DNA of 11,427 bases from an uncultured Pseudogracilibacillus sp. (GTDB lineage Bacteria > Bacillota > Bacilli > Bacillales > Amphibacillaceae): the NCBI GenBank assembly GCA_937960785.1, contig CALGOZ010000043.1:1-11427 (forward strand), in the 5' to 3' direction. Every line of letters begins with the position of its first letter. Positions within the stretch are counted from its first letter, which is position 1. Positions 6,579-11,427 of the stretch are shown one piece after another. The notes under the pieces are model-generated. The model was not told where the DNA came from, ran no database searches, and saw only the letters and a program-made list of their open reading frames with translations. A program made the translations under genes and the position numbers.

Positions 6579-8450
6579 CTATTGAATTCGTTTAAACATT
6601 TTTTCGATTTCGTAATAAGTTTGATGAATAATTACTGGTCTTCCATGCGGGCATGTAAAAGGATCTTCCGTTTTTCGTAAATCTTCTAGTAATCGTTCCA
6701 TTTCTTCAATACTTAAATAGTGATTTGCTTTAATCGATCGTTTACACGCCATTAATATCGCAACTTCTTCGCGTAGTGTTTCAAAATTTACTTTACCTTG
6801 TTCGATGACTTGTTGAATAATATCCCGAATTAATTGTTCTTCTTCCCCTTTTGGAAACCAAGTTGGATGAGATCGGATTGTAAACGTTTGACCACCGAAA
6901 GGTTCTAACTTAATACCGATTGATTCTAACTCGTCTGCATATTGTTCGAGCAACAACTTTTCCTCTAAAGTAAAATGAAACTGCAACGGCATTAACAATT
7001 GCTGAGTATCGTGTTCAGGGTTTCCTAATTTTTTCTTAAAAAATTCATATTTAATTCTTTCCTGTGCAGCATGTTGATCTATCATGTAAAATCCGAGTTC
7101 ATTTTGGGCTAATATATATGTGCCTTGTAACTGCCCAATCGGATATAGAGGAGGAATTCGGTCTTTTTTAATCTCTTCTTCATCTAAGGATTTGTTAGCA
7201 ACTTCTGTTTTATTTTGATTAAGTAGATTATTTTGATTAATTTCTTCATTATGAATTATAGCTACATCATCGCTGTATGCTCTTTGTTTATCTTTAATTC
7301 GCTCATTTGTTATAACCTTAGTTTTGTTAAAATGAGGCTCTTTAATTGACTTAGTTTTATTTGTTTCTTGGCTTTTATCTTTAGGTAAAAAAAGTTCGAA
7401 CGCTTCTTGTTCAGTTGGCTTTTTCTTTTGGTGTTTATAGGTCATTTTCGGAATAAGCGTTTCTGCTTCAAAAGCCCTTGCCACTAACTGTTCGATTGTT
7501 TTTGCAAGTTCTTTCTCTTTACTAAAACGGACTTCGAGTTTCGTCGGATGAACATTAACGTCGACTAAAACTGGATCGAGCGTAATATAAAGAACTGCAA
7601 TTGGAAAGCGATGAATCGGTAGTAAGGTACCATAACCAGCGATAATAGCTTGGGTTAAAGGAAAGTTACGAATATACCGGCCATTAACAATTAATGTAAT
7701 GTAGTTACGATTAGCTCGTGTTATTTCTGGCTTAACTACGTAGGCTTCAATATCAAAATCTAAAGTTGAAGTACTCTTTTGTATTATATTTCGCGCGACA
7801 TCTCGGCCATAAATTTGATTGATAACTTGAAGGACTTGATTTGATCCAGTCGTTTTAAAAAGTGTTCGACCGTTATGAATAAGTTCGAAACGAATATTTG
7901 GATACGCAAGCGCAAATCGGTTCACTAAGTCGGTAATCCGTCCTAATTCAGTATGAAGAGATTTTACATACTTTAAGCGAGCCGGGGTGTTGTAAAACAA
8001 ATCTTCAACTATAATTTCTGTTCCTTTTCTCGCTTCCGCTTTCGTTTCTTTAACGATTTCACCGCCTTCTAAATAAAGCATCGTCGCAGCCTCGTTACCT
8101 TGGGATGATTTTAATGTTAATTTACTTACGGAAGCGATACTCGCTAAGGCCTCACCTCGAAAGCCGAGGGATTTTATATGAAAAAGGTCAGTGTCGTATT
8201 TAATTTTACTCGTCGCATGGCGTAGAAAAGCCCGCTTACAGTCTTCTTTGCTCATTCCCTCTCCGTCGTCAGAAACAGCAATTTTTCGTAATCCTGCTTC
8301 CTCTACTTCGATGCGAATGAGGTTACTTTTTGCATCGATACTATTTTCAACTAATTCTTTTACGACTGAAGCAGGTCGCTCTACAACTTCACCGGCTGCG
8401 ATTTTATTTGCTAATGATTCTGGAAGTTGTTCTATTTTCACACTAGCCAC
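6579..8450 (-). CDS. mutL: DNA mismatch repair protein MutL (endonuclease type)
   Basis: Couples mismatch recognition by MutS to strand removal. It is an ATP-regulated dimer and, in bacteria lacking MutH, the nicking endonuclease itself. The N-terminal GHKL ATPase shows KELVENSIDA (31-40, with Glu32 the expected general base and Asn36 binding Mg), DDGEGM (61-66), GFRGEALASI (96-105), KGTEIIVEDLFYNTPAR (142-158) and HPTKLEVRF (301-309). A charged Asn/Lys-rich linker covers about 335-434. The C-terminal domain has the endonuclease motif DQHAAQERIKYE (458-469), a clamp-binding-like QQLLMP (483-488), ACKRSIKA (568-575) and the zinc-site motif CPHGRP (600-605), so nicking activity should be intact. 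The longest reading starts at GTG 8450 (623 residues), but GTG 8441 (620 residues) is better spaced from AGAAAGGA; the true start is one of these two. mutS ends 15 bases upstream. Confidence 0.97.
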   Translation of the reverse strand: MASVKIEQLPESLANKIAAGEVVERPASVVKELVENSIDAKSNLIRIEVEEAGLRKIAVSDDGEGMSKEDCKRAFLRHATSKIKYDTDLFHIKSLGFRGEALASIASVSKLTLKSSQGNEAATMLYLEGGEIVKETKAEARKGTEIIVEDLFYNTPARLKYVKSLHTELGRITDLVNRFALAYPNIRFELIHNGRTLFKTTGSNQVLQVINQIYGRDVARNIIQKSTSTLDFDIEAYVVKPEITRANRNYITLIVNGRYIRNFPLTQAIIAGYGTLLPIHRFPIAVLYITLDPVLVDVNVHPTKLEVRFSKEKELAKTIEQLVARAFEAETLIPKMTYKHQKKKPTEQEAFELFLPKDKSQETNKTKSIKEPHFNKTKVITNERIKDKQRAYSDDVAIIHNEEINQNNLLNQNKTEVANKSLDEEEIKKDRIPPLYPIGQLQGTYILAQNELGFYMIDQHAAQERIKYEFFKKKLGNPEHDTQQLLMPLQFHFTLEEKLLLEQYADELESIGIKLEPFGGQTFTIRSHPTWFPKGEEEQLIRDIIQQVIEQGKVNFETLREEVAILMACKRSIKANHYLSIEEMERLLEDLRKTEDPFTCPHGRPVIIHQTYYEIEKMFKRIQ

Positions 8451-8465
8451 GGTCCTTTCTACTCT

Positions 8466-11039
8466 TTAACCTTTTGTTATTTTCTTTTGTAAAGTATAAA
8501 GCTTATTTAACGCTTCTAATGGTGTCATTTCAAGAATGGATAAGCTTTTCAATTCTTCAAGAACTTTTTGCTCTTTTTCGTTGAGCGAAGCTTTTGCTTC
8601 TTGTTGGTCTTCGGTTACAAAAAAAGATAGTTGTCCAGCTTCAGTTACAAAAGATGAGGTTTCTTTCGTCGCCTCTAACTGTTGTAAAATAACTTGAGCT
8701 CGGTCGATTAACGAATCGGGTAGTTCAGCTAATTTAGCGACGTGAATACCGTAACTTTCATTTGCTCTACCTTCTTCAACCTTATGGAGAAAAACGACTT
8801 CATCTTCATATTCTTCAGCTCGAACGTATACATTTTTTACTTTTTCTAGTTGTTCTTCAAGGTCAGTAAGTTCGTGATAATGTGTTGAAAATAAAGTTTT
8901 TGCGCCAATTTCGTTATGAATATATTCGACGATTGCTTGGGCTAAAGCCATTCCATCATAAGTGCTTGTACCCCTTCCAATTTCATCGAGTAAAATTAAG
9001 CTTCGTTCTGTTGCATTTGTAATGGCATGTTTTGCTTCTAACATTTCTACCATAAACGTACTTTGGCCCCGGACGAGATCGTCGGCTGCACCAATTCGTG
9101 TAAAAATTTGATCATAAATCGTTAACTTTGCTTCCTCAGCCGGTACGAAACAACCGATCTGAGCCATAATATTAATTAGTGCAACTTGTCGCATATACGT
9201 ACTTTTACCAGACATGTTCGGTCCTGTAATAAGTAGAATAAGCCGTTCATCATTTAAATAGACATCGTTAGGAACGAACATCCCATCTTCCATTACTCGT
9301 TCGATTACAGGGTGTCGGCCTTCTTTAATTACGACTTCATCGGTCGAAAAGGATGGCCGTGTATAATTGTACTGTTCACTCACCTCAGCAAAGGATTGGA
9401 TACAATCTATTTCACTAATTATTTGTGCAATTCGTTGGATTTCATCAATATATTCTTTTACTTTGTCACGAATTTGGACGAAGAGTTCGTATTCTAGTTC
9501 AACACTTTTTTCTTCGGCTTCTAAAATAATTGCTTCTTTTTCTTTTAACTCTGGTGTAATATAACGTTCGGCATTGCGTAAGGTTTGCTTTCGTTCGTAA
9601 CGTTCTTCTGGAACTAGATGTTTATTCGCATGAGTTACCTCAATGTAATAACCGAACACTTTGTTAAAACCGACTTTTAATGATTTGATCCCGGTCCTTT
9701 CCCGCTCTTTCGCTTCTAAATTTAAAATCCACTGTTTCCCATCCGTTAACGCACGACGATACGTATCAAGTTTTTCATTATAACCCGTTTTAATAATATT
9801 TCCTTCTGTTATCGAAATTGGTGGTTCATCGATGATACTTTTTTCTAATAAATCGACAAGAGCTTTAGGATATGTAAGGGAATGTCGGACTTGTTTCCAT
9901 TCTTCGCCTGGTAACTTTTCTAAAATTGACTGAATTTGTGGGATTGACTGCAAAGATTGTTTTAACTGGATTAAATCCCGTGCATTGACGTTTCCAAAGG
10001 ATACTCGACCAGCTAGCCGTTCTAAATCGTATACGTCGGTTAACGTCTCGCGTAGTTCGTCGCGTTCAAGAAAATGATTTTTTATGACATCTACCATTTC
10101 TAGGCGTCGATTAATTTGGCGCTTATTAATTAATGGACGTTCGATCCATTTTTTTAAGTTTCTCGCCCCCATTGCTGTAACGGTATCATCTAGAACCCAA
10201 AGGAGGGATCCGTATTTAGTCTTTTTAATAATCGTTTCGGTTAATTCTAGGTTTCGTTTTGAATACATATCTAGGGATAAATATTGTTGTAGTTCGATTA
10301 TTTCTGGCTTTTGCAAATGATGTAATGAACGTTTTTGTGTATTTTCAATGTAATTTAACATACGACTAAAAGCGTGTAAATAACGTTCATCATCAAGATT
10401 GTCATATAAATGACGGAATTCACCAATGAAATTTACATCATCTTCATAAGAGATTAACGTCTGCAGTTGCTTTTTTAATTCATGTTGATAAGGTTCTGGG
10501 AAATCAGTTGCAACCACGATTTCCTTTACTTGTTGTGTGCCTAGCTCATGAAGAACAGCATCGAAACTATTTTCAATTAAAATTAATTGTGATTCTCCCG
10601 TAGATAGCTCGTGATAAACAATGACGAATTCATTCGGTTTATTTTGTGTTACACTAGCGATATAGTTACTCTCTACATCGTCTAACATGGAAGCGTCCAT
10701 TACCATACCTGGAGTAATTATTTGGACGACTTCACGTTTGACGACACCTTTTGCCTCTTTTGGATCTTCGACCTGTTCGCATATGGCGACTTTATAGCCT
10801 TTATCGACTAATGTTTTTATGTATCGGTCCGCACTATGATGAGGAACACCACACATTGGAATCGGATTATCTGAACCCGAATCTCTTTTTGTTAATGTAA
10901 TTTCTAATTCTTGCGCTGCTTTAATTGCATCTTCGTAAAATAATTCGTAAAAATCTCCTAATCTAAAAAATAAAAACGCATCTTGATGCTCTGCTTTAAT
11001 GCGTAAATATTGCTTCATCATTGGCGTCACATTCGACAT
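8466..11039 (-). CDS. mutS: DNA mismatch repair protein MutS
   Basis: Recognises mismatches and small loops in newly replicated DNA and, on ATP binding, forms a sliding clamp that recruits MutL. The 857 residues match B. subtilis MutS (about 858). The N-terminal mismatch-binding domain has RLGDFYELF (26-34) with the Phe30-Tyr31-Glu32 motif that stacks on and contacts the mispaired base, and PMCGVPHHS (61-69). Lever and clamp domains fill the middle. The ABC-type ATPase shows Walker A GPNMSGKST (606-614), the signature region STFMVEM (660-666), Walker B LILLDEIGRG (681-690), STHYHEL (718-724) and the helix-turn-helix lead-in HVAKLAELP (766-774). QLSFF (803-807) is the expected sliding-clamp-binding motif in the flexible C-terminal part. 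The ATG is preceded by GGAGG. It is the first gene of the mutS-mutL unit, with a promoter about 35 bases upstream. Confidence 0.98.
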   Translation of the reverse strand: MSNVTPMMKQYLRIKAEHQDAFLFFRLGDFYELFYEDAIKAAQELEITLTKRDSGSDNPIPMCGVPHHSADRYIKTLVDKGYKVAICEQVEDPKEAKGVVKREVVQIITPGMVMDASMLDDVESNYIASVTQNKPNEFVIVYHELSTGESQLILIENSFDAVLHELGTQQVKEIVVATDFPEPYQHELKKQLQTLISYEDDVNFIGEFRHLYDNLDDERYLHAFSRMLNYIENTQKRSLHHLQKPEIIELQQYLSLDMYSKRNLELTETIIKKTKYGSLLWVLDDTVTAMGARNLKKWIERPLINKRQINRRLEMVDVIKNHFLERDELRETLTDVYDLERLAGRVSFGNVNARDLIQLKQSLQSIPQIQSILEKLPGEEWKQVRHSLTYPKALVDLLEKSIIDEPPISITEGNIIKTGYNEKLDTYRRALTDGKQWILNLEAKERERTGIKSLKVGFNKVFGYYIEVTHANKHLVPEERYERKQTLRNAERYITPELKEKEAIILEAEEKSVELEYELFVQIRDKVKEYIDEIQRIAQIISEIDCIQSFAEVSEQYNYTRPSFSTDEVVIKEGRHPVIERVMEDGMFVPNDVYLNDERLILLITGPNMSGKSTYMRQVALINIMAQIGCFVPAEEAKLTIYDQIFTRIGAADDLVRGQSTFMVEMLEAKHAITNATERSLILLDEIGRGTSTYDGMALAQAIVEYIHNEIGAKTLFSTHYHELTDLEEQLEKVKNVYVRAEEYEDEVVFLHKVEEGRANESYGIHVAKLAELPDSLIDRAQVILQQLEATKETSSFVTEAGQLSFFVTEDQQEAKASLNEKEQKVLEELKSLSILEMTPLEALNKLYTLQKKITKG

Positions 11040-11073
11040 TTTGATCCTCCACTACTATGTACGTTGTCAATCT

Positions 11074-11101
11074 ATTATAGCATAGAACGAAATAGTGCGA
11101 A
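11074..11101 (-). promoter_or_regulatory. Extended -10 promoter of mutS
   Basis: The minus strand carries TGCTATAAT, an extended -10 with a perfect TATAAT at 11079-11074. TTCGCA at 11101-11096 is a 4 of 6 match to TTGACA at a 16-base spacing; the TGn extension makes up for the weak -35. Transcription should begin near 11067, giving a leader of under 30 bases that includes the GGAGG ribosome binding site of mutS. Confidence 0.65.
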
Positions 11102-11427
11102 AAGTGAGGAGGGAATAAACTTTGTTTATGAGAGAAAAATATAGTTTTTGGTATAAAACCACTCTAAAAAATGAGATGGACTGAAGGTCTTTAATGATTG
11201 AGAAATTAGAAAGCTTGTTTTTGGATTTATTATTTATTTTAGCGACATACTTCCATAGGTTTACTGCTATTAATTCAATTCAATTTGTATTCTAGCAAGG
11301 TTTATTATAGTCTTACAAGAGGTTATTTACATTGGATAAGTTTTATTAAAAAGTTACCTAATCACTCAGGGTACTGGGTATGTTGATGTGCTTTTGTATG
11401 AAAGCTTACTCGGTAGAGAGCTCCACT
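11102..11427 (+). other. Intergenic stretch upstream of mutS with no supported gene
   Basis: About 326 AT-rich bases to the window edge. All reading frames are broken by frequent stops. The longest plus-strand candidate starts at ATG 11194 and encodes 33 residues (MIEKLESLFLDLLF...) with only a weak ribosome binding site. A purine-rich GAGGAGGG at about 11107 resembles a strong ribosome binding site on the plus strand but opens a frame of 20 codons or fewer. On the minus strand 21 codons are open from the edge to a TGA at 11362, possibly the tail of a gene lying outside. I see no RNA gene, strong terminator or mobile-element end. In B. subtilis cotE precedes mutS; nothing like it is visible here. 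Confidence 0.5.

Noticed and set aside
11107..11185. Strong ribosome-binding-site-like GAGGAGGG on the plus strand, 8 bases before a TTG, as a possible leader-peptide gene
   Set aside because: The frame closes after about 20 codons or fewer, has no recognisable product and no downstream gene to regulate.
11194..11295. 33-codon plus-strand frame with a hydrophobic middle
   Set aside because: Weak ribosome binding site, no promoter and no family recognised; expected by chance in AT-rich DNA.
11362..11427. 21 codons open on the minus strand from the window edge, as the possible tail of an upstream gene
   Set aside because: Too short to identify, and no terminator follows; mentioned only in the description of the edge region.

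Overview
The window comes from a low-GC, endospore-forming Firmicute, most likely a member of the Bacillaceae. Three things support this: AT-rich DNA with strong Bacillus-type ribosome binding sites, a spoVK sporulation gene, and the order mutS-mutL-...-miaA-hfq-spoVK-hflX-ynbB, which resembles the Bacillus subtilis gene order. Seven genes lie on the minus strand and are read from right to left. One gene, at the left end, lies on the plus strand.

Right to middle (11.1 to 4.7 kb, minus strand): an extended -10 promoter drives mutS and mutL (mismatch repair), followed by a small ferritin/Dps-like gene, then miaA (tRNA i6A37 prenyltransferase) and hfq (RNA chaperone). Gaps are short and a strong intrinsic terminator follows hfq, so mutS to hfq is probably one transcription unit. 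A weak hairpin between miaA and hfq may reduce readthrough. The Dps-like protein is the least ordinary item. It aligns without gaps to the N-terminal half of classical Dps, yet all five ferroxidase-site positions are changed.

Middle to left (4.6 to 1.1 kb, minus strand): spoVK (AAA+ sporulation ATPase), then hflX (ribosome-associated GTPase) and ynbB (PLP enzyme of the methionine gamma-lyase/aluminium-resistance family). hflX and ynbB are tightly coupled, with a 4-base gap and the ynbB ribosome binding site inside the end of hflX, and they have a good sigma-A-type promoter of their own.

Left end (0 to 1.1 kb, plus strand): a Fur-box-controlled lipoprotein gene, closely resembling YclQ (siderophore/petrobactin-binding component of an ABC importer). 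It is convergent with ynbB and separated from it by a hairpin that could terminate both strands. In B. subtilis glnR-glnA follow ynbB, so this end differs from that arrangement. The last roughly 390 bases at the right edge hold no gene I can support, and cotE, which precedes mutS in B. subtilis, is not visible there.

Most of the window is conserved housekeeping DNA. I see no phage, insertion sequence, CRISPR array, tRNA or rRNA.
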